Shown: piece after piece, positions 33,386-42,673 of the stretch
Layout: each line of letters begins with the position of its first letter
How positions within the stretch are numbered: position 1 is the stretch's first letter
NCBI RefSeq assembly: GCF_043951915.1
Contig: NZ_JBINJD010000007.1
Coordinates: 5,597-69,596, forward strand
DNA from: Alienimonas sp043951915
Lineage (GTDB): Bacteria; Planctomycetota; Planctomycetia; Planctomycetales; Planctomycetaceae
Direction of reading: 5' to 3'
Length of the DNA stretch: 64,000 nt
Notes under the pieces: generated by a model
What the model was told of the DNA's origin: nothing
What the model saw: only the letters and a program-made list of their open reading frames with translations
Database searches by the model: none
Program-made: the position numbers and the translations under genes

Positions 33386-33970
33386 ATGTCTCGCCCCCAC
33401 GCCCGTTCGCCCCGCCGCCTCCGTCGGGGGGCGACGACCCTTGCCGCGGTCGTGCCGCTGGCTCTCGGGGGGGCGGCGACCGCTCAGGACGGGCCGGCGA
33501 CCGCGGACGGCGCCCCGCCCCCGCTGCCGACCCTGCCGCAACGCCCCGCCGACCCGGGGATGTCCGGCGACATGGGCTCCGGCGGCATGAAGCCCGAGGG
33601 GCCGCGGCCGTTCGTCTCCGAAGAACCGACGGCCGACCGCCGCGTGCCCCTGCCGCGGCCGGTCGCCCCCGCGGGCCGCCCGTCGGACGCGGCGCTGCGG
33701 TCGCAGCACGGAATGGCGGGTGGCTGTTGTCTGCCGTTCGGCCCGCCGGCGCCCTGCGGGGTGGGCCCGGCGGACCGCTGCGTGGGGCTGCCGTACACGG
33801 GCTTCCTTTACTACGGCACGCCGGCCTGCGACGACGACTGCCTGAACCGCACTTGGACGACGAACACGGCGGGGCTGGGCGAGCCCGCCGCCGCCAAGGT
33901 CGCGGGCCACGCCCGCCGCCACGAGGCGGCCCCCCGCGGCCGACGCGGCTGGCTGCCCTGGGGCCGCTGA
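33386..33970 (+). CDS. Secreted Pro/Cys-containing hypothetical protein
   Basis: 194 residues from ATG 33386. Signal peptide (LAAVVPLALGGAATAQ), a Pro-rich low-complexity part including MSGDMGSGGMKP, then a Cys-containing segment (GGCCLPFGPPAPCG, DRCVGLPYTGFLYYG, CDDDCLNRTW). It lies between the two TolC-like genes on the same strand. The Cys and Met content suits a metal-exposed envelope protein. I recognise no family. Confidence 0.6.
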   Translation: MSRPHARSPRRLRRGATTLAAVVPLALGGAATAQDGPATADGAPPPLPTLPQRPADPGMSGDMGSGGMKPEGPRPFVSEEPTADRRVPLPRPVAPAGRPSDAALRSQHGMAGGCCLPFGPPAPCGVGPADRCVGLPYTGFLYYGTPACDDDCLNRTWTTNTAGLGEPAAAKVAGHARRHEAAPRGRRGWLPWGR

Positions 33971-34043
33971 GACCGCCCCCCGCCCCCCAAGTTTCCCCGT
34001 ACGGCCGCCCGCCGCGGCCCCCCCCCCGGACACGGACGTCCCG

Positions 34044-35576
34044 ATGCCCCGCCCCCTGCTGTTCTCCCGCGTGGCCGCCTCGGCCGTCGCCGCGAGCCTG
34101 TTCGCGGCACCGGCCTGGGCCCAGGACGCCGGCCGGGCGTCTCTGGACGGTCCGACGCGGGGCCCCGTCGCCGCCCCCCCGCCGGTCCCGACGGGCGGGA
34201 ACCTGCCCGTGCCGGCGGACATCCCCGAACTGGCTCCCGACGACGACGACCCGGTCGGGCGCCGGTTCGTGGAGCCGCCGCCGGTGCCGACGGCCCCGCC
34301 GGGGACGGGTACGGTCGCGGAGCGGGGGCGGAACGCCGCGTTCGCCGGCGCCCCGCTGACGCTCGACGAGGCCCTCGAATTGGCCGCCGCGAACAACCCG
34401 ACGCTGGTGCAGGCCCGGGCCCAGGTGCAGGGCACGCTGGGGCTGGCGGTCGAGGCCGGGCTGTGGCCGAACCCGGTCTTCCGCTACGTCGGCGAGCAGA
34501 TCGGCGTGGACCGCGAGGGCGAGACGGACACCCCCGGCGAGTTCCAGGGGGCGACGATCACGCAGCAGTTCGTCACCGCGGACAAGCGGGACATCAGCCG
34601 GGCGAAGTTCCTGCAGCGCACCCGGGTGGCGGAGTGGGCGGCGGTCGCCCAGCAGTGGCGGGTCTGCAACGACGTGCGGGTGCACTTCTATCAGGCGCTG
34701 GGGGCGAAGGAGACGGTCGCGATCCGCGAGGACCTGCTCAAAGCCGCCGAGGACGCCGTCGTCACCGCCCGGGAGCAGTGGAACCTCGGGCAGTCCACCC
34801 GGTCCGACCTGCACCTGGCCAACGTCGCCCTGCAGGAGGCCCGTCTCAATCTGCTGATGGCGGAGAACGACTATCTGGAGCAGTTCCAGACCCTCGCCTC
34901 CCTGATCGGCCTGCCGCTGGAAACCGGGGCGGTCGTCGGCGAACTGGACGGCGAACCGGCCGAGATCGACTTCGAACAGGTCTACCAGGAATACCTGGAG
35001 GAGGCGCCGCAGGTCGTCATGGCCAAACAGAAGCTGCGCGAGGACCAGATCACGCTGAAGCGGGAGTTGGTCGAACCGATCCCGAACGTCTTCGTCGAGG
35101 CGGGCAGCGGCTACAACTTCGAGGCGCTGGAGACCACGGCGGTGGCCAGCGTGCAGCTCGAAGTGCCGATCTTCGACCGCAACCAGGGCAACATCCGCCG
35201 GGCCGAGTCGGACCTCGTGCGGCAGCGGCGGGAGATCCAGCGGACGGAGATGCTGCTCCGCCGCGATTTGGCGACGCAGTACCGCCGCTACCTCACCGCC
35301 CGGCAGCACGTCGAACAGTTCGCCGAGGTGATCCTGCCCGAGGCCCGGGCGGCCTATAAAAACCAGCTCGACGCCTACGCCGAAGACCGCCAGCAGTGGC
35401 CCGAGGTGTTGGCCGTGCAGAGCAGCTACTTTGACCTCCGGCAGCGCTACGTCGGACACCTCGTCGCCCTGCGGACCAGCGAGACGCTGATCCGCGGCTA
35501 CCTGCTTCGGGACGGTCTGGCCGTGCCGGTCGCGCTGCCGCCCGGCCATCTGGACGTGACCGCCCAGCCGCGGTGA
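34044..35576 (+). CDS. TolC-family outer-membrane efflux protein (CusC-like)
   Basis: 510 residues with a signal peptide (SAVAASLFAAPAWA). A Pro-rich linker to about residue 105 precedes LTLDEALELAAANNPTLVQA, the usual start of the helical barrel. Later motifs include LGQSTRSDLHLANVALQEAR and VPIFDRNQGNIRRAESDLVR. It is the second outer-membrane channel of the island, immediately upstream of the multicopper oxidase but separated from it by operator C. Which pump it serves is not certain. Confidence 0.88.
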   Translation: MPRPLLFSRVAASAVAASLFAAPAWAQDAGRASLDGPTRGPVAAPPPVPTGGNLPVPADIPELAPDDDDPVGRRFVEPPPVPTAPPGTGTVAERGRNAAFAGAPLTLDEALELAAANNPTLVQARAQVQGTLGLAVEAGLWPNPVFRYVGEQIGVDREGETDTPGEFQGATITQQFVTADKRDISRAKFLQRTRVAEWAAVAQQWRVCNDVRVHFYQALGAKETVAIREDLLKAAEDAVVTAREQWNLGQSTRSDLHLANVALQEARLNLLMAENDYLEQFQTLASLIGLPLETGAVVGELDGEPAEIDFEQVYQEYLEEAPQVVMAKQKLREDQITLKRELVEPIPNVFVEAGSGYNFEALETTAVASVQLEVPIFDRNQGNIRRAESDLVRQRREIQRTEMLLRRDLATQYRRYLTARQHVEQFAEVILPEARAAYKNQLDAYAEDRQQWPEVLAVQSSYFDLRQRYVGHLVALRTSETLIRGYLLRDGLAVPVALPPGHLDVTAQPR

Positions 35577-35610
35577 TCCGGTCGTCGTCCCAGAAACGGT
35601 GAACCCCCGC

Positions 35611-35627
35611 ATACCCCTGCGGGGTAC
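35611..35627. promoter_or_regulatory. CsoR-type operator C
   Basis: ATACCC-CTGCG-GGGTAC, one mismatch, 37 bp upstream of the multicopper oxidase start. Confidence 0.75.
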
Positions 35628-35664
35628 ACTGCCCCCGCTCGTCTCCTCCCTGCCGCACCGCGTG

Positions 35665-37230
35665 ATGTCCGCTTCCGAAGCTCGTCGCTCCTTCCTCAAA
35701 GCCGGAACCGCGGCCGCGGCCGGCGCCTTCGCCGCCCGCGCCGCCAACCCGGCCGCCGCGCAGGAGAACCCGCGGCAGGACCCCACGCCCGCCCCCGGCG
35801 CCCCGACCGATCCCCCCGGCGAGTCGCAGCCGCGGGACGAGAACGACGTCCGGGCGGAGTACGACGGATTTAACCGCTACGTGCCCAGCCGCGGCCACGA
35901 CCCCGACTCCAAGTGGTACATCGGCAAAGAGGTGCCCGGCTTCCGGAAGCGCTCCGACGGCCCGGCCCCGTTCGTCGCCCCGGACCTGGAGAAACTGCCC
36001 CACACGGTCGAGAACGGCTGGAAGGTCTTTCACCTCACCTGCGAGCCGGTCCGGCGGGAGTTCCTGCCCGGGTACTTCATCAACGTGTACGGCTATAACG
36101 GGTCGATGCCCGGGCCGACGATCGAGGTGACGCAGGGCGACAAGGTCCGGATCGTCGTCAAGAACGACCTCCCGGAGCCCACGGTGCAGCACTGGCACGG
36201 GTTCGAGCTGCCGGTGCAATACGACGGCGCCGCCCACGTCACCCAGAACATGATCCCGCCGGGGAAGGAATACGTCTACGAGTTCCACGTCCACGAGGAA
36301 GGCACGTTCTTTTATCACTCCCACGTCGCCATGCAGGAGGCGTTCGGGATGGTGGGGTGGTTTATCGTCCACCCGAAAACCCCGTTCGACCCGCCGGTCG
36401 ACCGGGACTTCGGGCTGATCTTCCAGAACTTCCGCATCGACCCGATGACGACCGTCGTCGACAGCTGGGGGATGGACTTTAACTGGCACACGATTAACGG
36501 TCGCAGCGGCCCGTACACGACCCCGCTGGTCTGCCGGCACGGGGAGCGGGTGCGGATCCGCATTATGGACTTCAGCCCGATCCAGCATCACCCCATCCAT
36601 ATGCACGGGCACACCTTCTGGGTGACCGGGCACGAGGGGGCGAGGATTCCCAAAACCGCCTGGGTCCCGCGGAACACGGAACTCATCGCCGTCGCCCAGG
36701 CGAGCAACCTCGAATTTGTCGCCAACAACCCCGGCGACTGGGTCCTGCACTGCCATATGGTCCATCACATGATGAACCACATGGTACAGCACGTCGGCCC
36801 GCGGCTGCGGGGCCAGGCCGACACGGACCGCTATACCGCCGACTTGGACACCCGCCCCGCGGTGGATTTGAACTCCAAGGCCCTCGGCGACGTCCCGCCC
36901 GGCTACCCGCAGATGATGCAGGGGATGAAAATGGACCCGCGGGCGATGGAAAAGGTCTGGAACCGGCGCGAAATGAAGGGGATGCGGGCGACCGCCCCGA
37001 AAACGCTGCACGGCCTGTTCACCGCCGTCCGCGTGCTGCCGGACGACCTTTATCACCTGGTCATGGAGACCGACGAGCCGGTCGAGAAGGGCGCCGTGTT
37101 CGCCGAGATCGTCCGCCGGTTCGGCGACTACGGCCGCTACGACTGGGCCCCCATGATGGACATGGGCGGCGAAATGAACGGCGGCGGGATGAACGGCGGC
37201 GGGATGAACGGCGGCCGACGGACCCGATGA
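35665..37230 (+). CDS. Multicopper oxidase, Tat-exported
   Basis: 521 residues from ATG 35665. The Tat signal has RRSFLK at 7-12. Copper-ligand motifs are complete: HWHG (176-179), HSH (218-220), HPIHMHGH (309-316), and HCHMVHH (362-368) with a Met five residues later as the likely type-1 axial ligand. The C-terminus is Met/Gly-rich (MNGGGMNGGGMNGG). It probably oxidises Cu(I) to less toxic Cu(II) in the periplasm, like CueO/CopA oxidases. It is preceded by operator C and overlaps the next gene by an ATGA. Confidence 0.92.
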   Translation: MSASEARRSFLKAGTAAAAGAFAARAANPAAAQENPRQDPTPAPGAPTDPPGESQPRDENDVRAEYDGFNRYVPSRGHDPDSKWYIGKEVPGFRKRSDGPAPFVAPDLEKLPHTVENGWKVFHLTCEPVRREFLPGYFINVYGYNGSMPGPTIEVTQGDKVRIVVKNDLPEPTVQHWHGFELPVQYDGAAHVTQNMIPPGKEYVYEFHVHEEGTFFYHSHVAMQEAFGMVGWFIVHPKTPFDPPVDRDFGLIFQNFRIDPMTTVVDSWGMDFNWHTINGRSGPYTTPLVCRHGERVRIRIMDFSPIQHHPIHMHGHTFWVTGHEGARIPKTAWVPRNTELIAVAQASNLEFVANNPGDWVLHCHMVHHMMNHMVQHVGPRLRGQADTDRYTADLDTRPAVDLNSKALGDVPPGYPQMMQGMKMDPRAMEKVWNRREMKGMRATAPKTLHGLFTAVRVLPDDLYHLVMETDEPVEKGAVFAEIVRRFGDYGRYDWAPMMDMGGEMNGGGMNGGGMNGGRRTR

Positions 37231-38297
37231 GCGAGGCGCTGCCGCGAATCGCCGGCGGGGCCCTGGTCCTGCTGGCGGCTTACGACCTGTACCGCACGGT
37301 GCTCGTCCCGCGGGGCCGCGGCGGGCCGGTGACCCGCGGCGTGTGCCGCGGGGTGTGGGGCGTCGCCTCGCGGGGCGGGGACCGCGTCAGAGCGCAGGCC
37401 GGCCCGCTGACGGTCGTCGGCGGCGTCGCGGCGTGGGGGGCGCTGTTGGCCGTCGGGTTCGCCCTCGTCACCTGGCCGGCGTTGGGGGCGGAGGTCACCG
37501 CCAGCGGCGACGCCGCCACGCCGACCGGCTTCCTGACGGCCCTGTACTACTCCGGCTTTAACCTCACGACGCTCGGCACCGGGGACCTCGTCCCCCGTAC
37601 CGACGCCTACCGCCTGTTGATGATCGCCGAGGCGGGGGTCGGGTTCACCTATCTGACGTTGGCGCTGACCTACGTGATGTCCGTCTACGACGCCCTGAAA
37701 CGGCGAAACGTCTTCGCCCTGGGCCTGCACCAGCGGACCGGCGACTCCGGCGACGCCGCGGCCTACCTCGCCGGCGCCCTCCCCGGGCCGCCGGCCGCCG
37801 CCTCGCAGGACCTGACGACGCTTTCGGAGGGCCTCGCCCGACTGTACGAGGCGCACCATTTTTATCCGGTCCTGCATTACTTCCGGCTGCCCGAACCGCG
37901 GTACGCGATGGCCCGGGTCCTGTTCGTGACGCTGGACGCCGCCTCGCTGATCCGCTCGGCCCCCGACGGGCCGGACGCCGAGACGCTGGCGGAGTCCGCG
38001 GCGGCCGAGGGGCTGTGGCGGGCGGGGTTGCGGCCGGTTCGTGAACTCGCCCCGCTCTTCCTGCCGGACCGTACGTCCGACGAAGCGACGGATCAGTCCG
38101 AACGCGACCTGTGGCGCGCCCACTACGACCGGTCCGCGGCGACGCTGCGGGCGGCGGGCGTCGCCTGTCGGGCGGACGACGCCGGCTTCGCCCGCTACGC
38201 GGAACGGCGGGCCGAATGGGACGCCGTCGTCCGGCGGTTTGCCACGTTCATGGCCTACGACTGGAACGCGATCGCCGCGCCCGCTTCCGGGGGTTGA
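37227..38297 (+). CDS. Potassium-channel-like (Ion_trans_2) membrane protein
   Basis: 356 residues, starting inside the multicopper oxidase stop codon. The N-terminal half has about four membrane helices with the pore segment YYSGFNLTTLGTGDLVPRTD, whose TTLGTGD resembles the K+ filter TxGxGD. The C-terminal half (about 170 residues) is cytosolic, helical and unassigned. Translational coupling to a copper oxidase is unusual. A cation channel whose expression follows copper stress is the simplest reading; its ion is not proven. Confidence 0.8.
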   Translation: MSEALPRIAGGALVLLAAYDLYRTVLVPRGRGGPVTRGVCRGVWGVASRGGDRVRAQAGPLTVVGGVAAWGALLAVGFALVTWPALGAEVTASGDAATPTGFLTALYYSGFNLTTLGTGDLVPRTDAYRLLMIAEAGVGFTYLTLALTYVMSVYDALKRRNVFALGLHQRTGDSGDAAAYLAGALPGPPAAASQDLTTLSEGLARLYEAHHFYPVLHYFRLPEPRYAMARVLFVTLDAASLIRSAPDGPDAETLAESAAAEGLWRAGLRPVRELAPLFLPDRTSDEATDQSERDLWRAHYDRSAATLRAAGVACRADDAGFARYAERRAEWDAVVRRFATFMAYDWNAIAAPASGG

Positions 38298-38414
38298 AGT
38301 GGGCCGGTGGGGGCCTGATCGGGCCGCGAAAGGGCACCTGCTAAGTCACCCCGGCGCTCGACTGCGGGTGCGGGCCGACCGGGCGGCGACGGGGGAGATC
38401 GGAAGGAAAACCGG

Positions 38415-38431
38415 ATACCCTAAGAGGGTAT
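38415..38431. promoter_or_regulatory. CsoR-type operator D
   Basis: ATACCC-TAAGA-GGGTAT, a perfect 6-5-6 palindrome, 116 bp upstream of the start at 38548. Confidence 0.75.
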
Positions 38432-38547
38432 CCCGCCCGACCGTGCGGTGAACCCCTGTGTCGGCGTTGCGGGGGCGAGGAGATGCTAGGTGAAGCGTGG
38501 GCCAGGTTGGTCCGACGCGCCGCTCGCCCTCAATTCGGAGCCCTCTG

Positions 38548-39357
38548 ATGAATCGTCGCCACGCCCCCGCCGCCTCCGGGGCCGCGGGATCGACCGCCCC
38601 GGCCGGCCGCGTCTTCCGGACCGTCGCCCTCATAAGGGCCGGACGGGCCCGCCGTCTTCAGTCTTCTTCTCGCCTGTTCTACGGTGCCGTGGCGGCCTTC
38701 GCGGTCGTTATAGCGGTCGGCGGGACCGAAGCTCTCGCTCAGGAGGGCGGCCGGTCTTCGGTCGAACGTCGCCTGCACCCCGGCCGCGGGTTCTTCTCCA
38801 ACGACGCCGCATCTCGCCGCATCGGTCACGCGCTGGACTATTCCCGCGGTCTTCAACGGTACGGGGGATACGTGGCGGAACCGTCCCGCCCGATCGTCGT
38901 CGGGCCGGGTCGGTCGGTCCTCATTACGCCCTCGGCGGTTCAGCCCCGCGCGCCCCAGCCCGGCGTGGGGCAATCCCGCGAGGTCCGGCCGGCCCCGCGG
39001 CCCGACAGGACGGCAGTCACGCCGAGCGATGAGTTGGTCACGACCTACCTCCGTGAGGTCGGACGGAATATCGCGGGCGCCCGGGAACGGCTCCAAGAGG
39101 TCTCCGCCGACGCCGAAGCGGCCGGCGACGAGGCCACCCAGGCCGAGCTGAAGTCGATCGGGGACCGGCTCGCCGCCGCCGCCGCCGAGCAGCAAAAGTG
39201 CATGGAAGAATGTCAATCAGAGACGATGGACATGGCCCGGATCGTGGAGCGGTGCCGGGCGATCACGGCGGCGCTGGAGAAGGCGAAGGCTCAGCACGAC
39301 GAACTGATGAATCGCCTCTACCCCGCCGACGACGGGCTGACGGCCCCGGCGGATTGA
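38548..39357 (+). CDS. Exported hypothetical protein with helical C-terminus
   Basis: 269 residues from ATG 38548. A long N-terminal region with one hydrophobic helix (LFYGAVAAFAVVIAVGGTEA, then LAQE) looks like an uncleaved or late-cleaved signal. The middle is Pro/Arg-rich. The C-terminal about 100 residues form a coiled-coil-like helix pair with a CMEECQSETMDM motif that could bind copper through Cys and Met. No family is recognised. Operator D lies upstream, so it is probably part of the copper response. Confidence 0.62.
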   Translation: MNRRHAPAASGAAGSTAPAGRVFRTVALIRAGRARRLQSSSRLFYGAVAAFAVVIAVGGTEALAQEGGRSSVERRLHPGRGFFSNDAASRRIGHALDYSRGLQRYGGYVAEPSRPIVVGPGRSVLITPSAVQPRAPQPGVGQSREVRPAPRPDRTAVTPSDELVTTYLREVGRNIAGARERLQEVSADAEAAGDEATQAELKSIGDRLAAAAAEQQKCMEECQSETMDMARIVERCRAITAALEKAKAQHDELMNRLYPADDGLTAPAD

Positions 39358-39567
39358 AACGGTCGGTCGCGCCGCAGGCGCCGCCGGACCGGACTGATGA
39401 CCAGCCGGGACGAAGCGGCGTTCGCGGCGTCGCTGCCGCCCCAGAACTGGAGTCGCCCCGTCACCGCGCTGGCTCCAGACGTCACGAATGCGCCTTCGCC
39501 GGCACGATCCTGTACAGAATCGCTTGGTGCGCTGAAAGGACGTCGTGCCGTGCGACGCGACCGTTGC

Positions 39568-39584
39568 ATACCGGCCCAGGGTAT
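39568..39584. promoter_or_regulatory. CsoR-type operator I
   Basis: ATACCG-GCCCA-GGGTAT, one mismatch from a perfect palindrome, 108 bp upstream of the Met-rich Spy-like gene. Confidence 0.62.
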
Positions 39585-39692
39585 CGTAAACAGGTCGGCG
39601 CCGTGCCGAGCGGGAGAGCCCCCTCTAAAATTATTTTCAATCGTACCCGGGTGTAGGTTCTGTTGTCGCCCCCTCTCATCTTGCAGACAGCC

Positions 39693-40643
39693 ATGTCGAT
39701 CCCCGCCGCTCGTAGGTCCCGCCCGCAAAAGGCCGTCGCCGCGGCTTTTCTTGCCTGTGCGGCCGTCGCTGTTCCGTCCGTCGCCTCCGCCTGGAATCAG
39801 GACGCGACGCCGAACGGCAGCCCCCACGCGATTCATGCCGCTCAAGATTCCTCCGAGCCGCTCGCTTCGCAGCTTCATGAGTTGCGAGCGAAGGTCGCTC
39901 AGTTGGAGGCGGCGTTGAAGGAAAAGCAAGCCCCGTCGACGACAACCGGCGGGGGCATGGCCGGGATGGGCATGGGGGCCATGCAGTCAGGCCGAGCCCA
40001 AGGGGGCATGAACACGGGAGGGATGGAAGGCGGCGAAACGCCCATGATGGGCGGCATGGGATCTCAAGGAATGTCCGGCATGGGCATGGGCATGGATGGC
40101 ATGGGCATGATGTCCAAGGGCGGCATGGGCATGATGTCCGGAATGGGTTCCATGCAATCCGGCCAAGGTGGGTCGGGCATGGGCGGCATGTCCGGCATGG
40201 GCATGATGGGGCGGATGCCGGGGACTGGGCAGATGCAGATGCCGTCGGCGCTGCCGGGATTTCCCGGCGCGTCACATATATATCACATCGGTGCGACGGG
40301 ATTCTTTCTGGACCACGCCGGGCGTCTCGCGTTGACGGGCGAGCAGCAGGCCGGGCTGAACCGCATTAAGGAGAAATCCCTGCGCGACCGAGCCGCGGCG
40401 GAGCGTGCGATCGAGGAAGCGGAACAGGAACTGTGGACGCTGACCGCCTCGGATCAGCCCGACGCCGCGAAGATCGAAGCGACGGTGCGGAAGATCGATG
40501 AACTCGGCGGAGACAACCGACTGGCGTTTATCAGAGCGGTCGGCGACGCCGCCGAACTGCTGACGGAGGAACAGCGTCAGTCCCTCTTGGGAAGCGACGC
40601 CCCCGACCCGGGCGGGGTCGACCGTCACGACCCGTCGAACTGA
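39693..40643 (+). CDS. Met/Gly-rich periplasmic Spy/CpxP-like protein
   Basis: 316 residues from ATG 39693. Signal peptide (AVAAAFLACAAVAVPSVASA), a short coiled coil (LHELRAKVAQLEAALKEK), then about 120 residues dominated by GM, GMG and GMM repeats with some 35 Met. The C-terminal about 110 residues resemble Spy/CnrX-type helical hairpins with two LTxxQ-like motifs (LALTGEQQAG and LLTEEQRQSL). Clustered Met is typical of periplasmic Cu(I)/Ag(I) binding. A copper sponge or chaperone role is inferred. It heads the cluster with the reductase fusion gene 42 bp downstream, probably one operon under operator I. Confidence 0.8.
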   Translation: MSIPAARRSRPQKAVAAAFLACAAVAVPSVASAWNQDATPNGSPHAIHAAQDSSEPLASQLHELRAKVAQLEAALKEKQAPSTTTGGGMAGMGMGAMQSGRAQGGMNTGGMEGGETPMMGGMGSQGMSGMGMGMDGMGMMSKGGMGMMSGMGSMQSGQGGSGMGGMSGMGMMGRMPGTGQMQMPSALPGFPGASHIYHIGATGFFLDHAGRLALTGEQQAGLNRIKEKSLRDRAAAERAIEEAEQELWTLTASDQPDAAKIEATVRKIDELGGDNRLAFIRAVGDAAELLTEEQRQSLLGSDAPDPGGVDRHDPSN

Positions 40644-40685
40644 TCTGTCCGATCGACGTCTCGGGGGAGCCGCCCCCCCGTTTTC

Positions 40686-42614
40686 ATGAGGAGATCTATA
40701 ATCAATTTTCTCTGGCCGCACACGAGGCACGCGGTTTTTGCGGCGGCATGCGTCGCCTCGGTCGCGCTCGCCAAGCCCGCCCCCGGACAGGTCTCGCCAG
40801 AAGAGCACCGGCGGCATCACCCGGAGCGGTTCGGCAACGAGGCCGGCGATCCGGACGCGCGGGGGGACGGGCACGACGGGTCGCACGGCAACGCCCCCGG
40901 CCCCCCGGGCGACGACTTCGGGCGGAGCGGTGACATGTCGGGCGGCGGGATGATGGGCGGCGGGATGATGGAGCGAATGGGCGCGCCGCCGCCCCGGGAG
41001 ATGTACCCGACGCTGATGGGTCTGCCCGACCTCTCGCCGGAACAGCGGGACGAGGTGGAGCGAGAGGCGCATCAGCGGATGATGCGCGGAACCGCCCTCC
41101 TCTCCGAAGGACTGGACGCCCTGCCCGCCGCCGCGGAGCGCGACGACTTCGAAGCGATGCAGGCGGCCACGACTCAAATGCAGGAGGGGCTGGCTCAATT
41201 CGAGAGCGGGCTGGCCGCGCAGCGGGCCCTGCGCGACGGGGAAGCCCCGCGAGAGGTCGCGCTGCACTGGTTCAAGCGCGAGATGAACTTGCTGCCGCCC
41301 GCCCCGGAGGACGTCGGCTTCCGGTTCTGGGGCATGGGCCTCTTCCACACCGCCGTGATGGCGCTGCTGGTCGCGTTCGCCGCGGCCATGCTTTGGATGT
41401 ATTTCTTCAAAATGCGGCGGGCGGCGGCGCTGCTCCGGGATCTGACGGGCGGGGCGGCGGGAACCGGAACTCCCGCCGCCGCGTCGTCCGTCGCCGCGTC
41501 GTCCGTTGCTTCGGCGGCGGCGTCCGGCCTCAAGGGCCCGGCGTCGCCCGAGAAGCCGCAGAAGTGGTCGGGAAATCTCCGCGTCAGCCGGATCTTTCAA
41601 GAAACGCCGAACGTCAAGACATTTCGCTTGATGAATCCGGCCGGCGGGGCGCTGCCGTTTCGGTTCCTTCCGGGACAATTCCTGACGGTGACGGTGTCGC
41701 CGGACGGCAAGCCGGTCAAACGCAGCTACACGATCGCCTCCTCGCCGACCCAGCAAGATTACGCGGAAATCACCGTCAAGCATGAGGATGGCGGCGTCGT
41801 CTCCGGCTACCTCGACGACCGGGTGGAATCGGGCGATCTGCTGGAGGTCTCCGGGCCGGCCGGGGCGTTCGTCTTCACCGGCCGACAGTGCGACTGCATC
41901 CTGCTGATCGGCGCCGGCGTGGGCGTGACGCCGCTGATGAGCGTGCTGCGCTACCTCACCGACCGCAGTTGGCCGGGCGACGTCTTCCTGCTGTACAGTT
42001 GCAGAACCCCCGACGACATTATATTTAAGGAAGAACTAGACTACCTCCAACGCCGCCACCCCAACCTGAAGGTGGTCGTGACCGTTTCCCGTCCCGAAGG
42101 CACGTCTTGGGAGGGGCCGAAGGGGCGGATCAGCAAGGAGCTTATTACGCAGTCGGTGCCCGATCTCGAATCGCGGTACGTGCACGTCTGCGGACCCGTG
42201 CCGATGATGGAGGCGGTTAAGCGCATGCTGGTCGAACTCGGCGTGCCGCGGGAGCGAGTCAAGGTCGAGGCGTTCGGCCCGGCGCTGGGCAAGCCGGAGC
42301 CCGTCCCCCGCACGGTCGAGCGGGGACCGGACGAACGGGCGGCCCGGGCGAATTTGCCCACCGTCCGGTTCGAGGTCTCCGACAAGTCCACCCCGCTGCC
42401 GCCGGACGAGCCGATCCTGGACGTCGCCGACGAGATCGGCGTCGAGATCGACAACTCCTGCCGCGTCGGCACCTGCGGGCTCTGCCGCGTCAAACTCCTG
42501 TCCGGCGAGGTGACCCAGGAGGTGACCGACGGCCTGGAGCCGGGAGACGAAGAAGCGGGGATCGTCCTCGCCTGCCAAGCGAAATCGACCGGCAACGTCA
42601 CGGTGGAGGCGTGA
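40686..42614 (+). CDS. Fusion: Met-rich sensor-like domain, membrane helix, flavin reductase and 2Fe-2S ferredoxin
   Basis: 642 residues. Order: signal/anchor (about 15-30); His/Met-rich part (MSGGGMMGGGMMERM, about 84-98); a Spy-like helical region with LMGLPDLSPEQRDEVEREAH (110-190); a membrane helix (216-241); a linker; an FNR-type FAD domain with RSYT (346-349); an NAD(P)-binding domain with GAGVGVTPLMS (409-419) and CGPVPMM (502-508); and a plant-type 2Fe-2S domain with Cys592, Cys597, Cys600 and Cys630. The layout puts a metal-binding part outside and an NAD(P)H-oxidising part inside. The cytochrome b-like and cytochrome c genes downstream suggest it feeds electrons across the membrane. 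Function is inferred. Confidence 0.88.
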   Translation: MRRSIINFLWPHTRHAVFAAACVASVALAKPAPGQVSPEEHRRHHPERFGNEAGDPDARGDGHDGSHGNAPGPPGDDFGRSGDMSGGGMMGGGMMERMGAPPPREMYPTLMGLPDLSPEQRDEVEREAHQRMMRGTALLSEGLDALPAAAERDDFEAMQAATTQMQEGLAQFESGLAAQRALRDGEAPREVALHWFKREMNLLPPAPEDVGFRFWGMGLFHTAVMALLVAFAAAMLWMYFFKMRRAAALLRDLTGGAAGTGTPAAASSVAASSVASAAASGLKGPASPEKPQKWSGNLRVSRIFQETPNVKTFRLMNPAGGALPFRFLPGQFLTVTVSPDGKPVKRSYTIASSPTQQDYAEITVKHEDGGVVSGYLDDRVESGDLLEVSGPAGAFVFTGRQCDCILLIGAGVGVTPLMSVLRYLTDRSWPGDVFLLYSCRTPDDIIFKEELDYLQRRHPNLKVVVTVSRPEGTSWEGPKGRISKELITQSVPDLESRYVHVCGPVPMMEAVKRMLVELGVPRERVKVEAFGPALGKPEPVPRTVERGPDERAARANLPTVRFEVSDKSTPLPPDEPILDVADEIGVEIDNSCRVGTCGLCRVKLLSGEVTQEVTDGLEPGDEEAGIVLACQAKSTGNVTVEA

Positions 42615-42673
42615 GGCGATGGCCCCCTTCTCCCCGACAGGCGGCCTTTCGCAGCCGTTCCGGCCCGGAGGCC

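Noticed and set aside
33291..35786. 831-codon open frame on the minus strand
   Set aside because: Antisense to the TolC-like gene and the preceding secreted-protein gene; no recognisable motif, biased composition.
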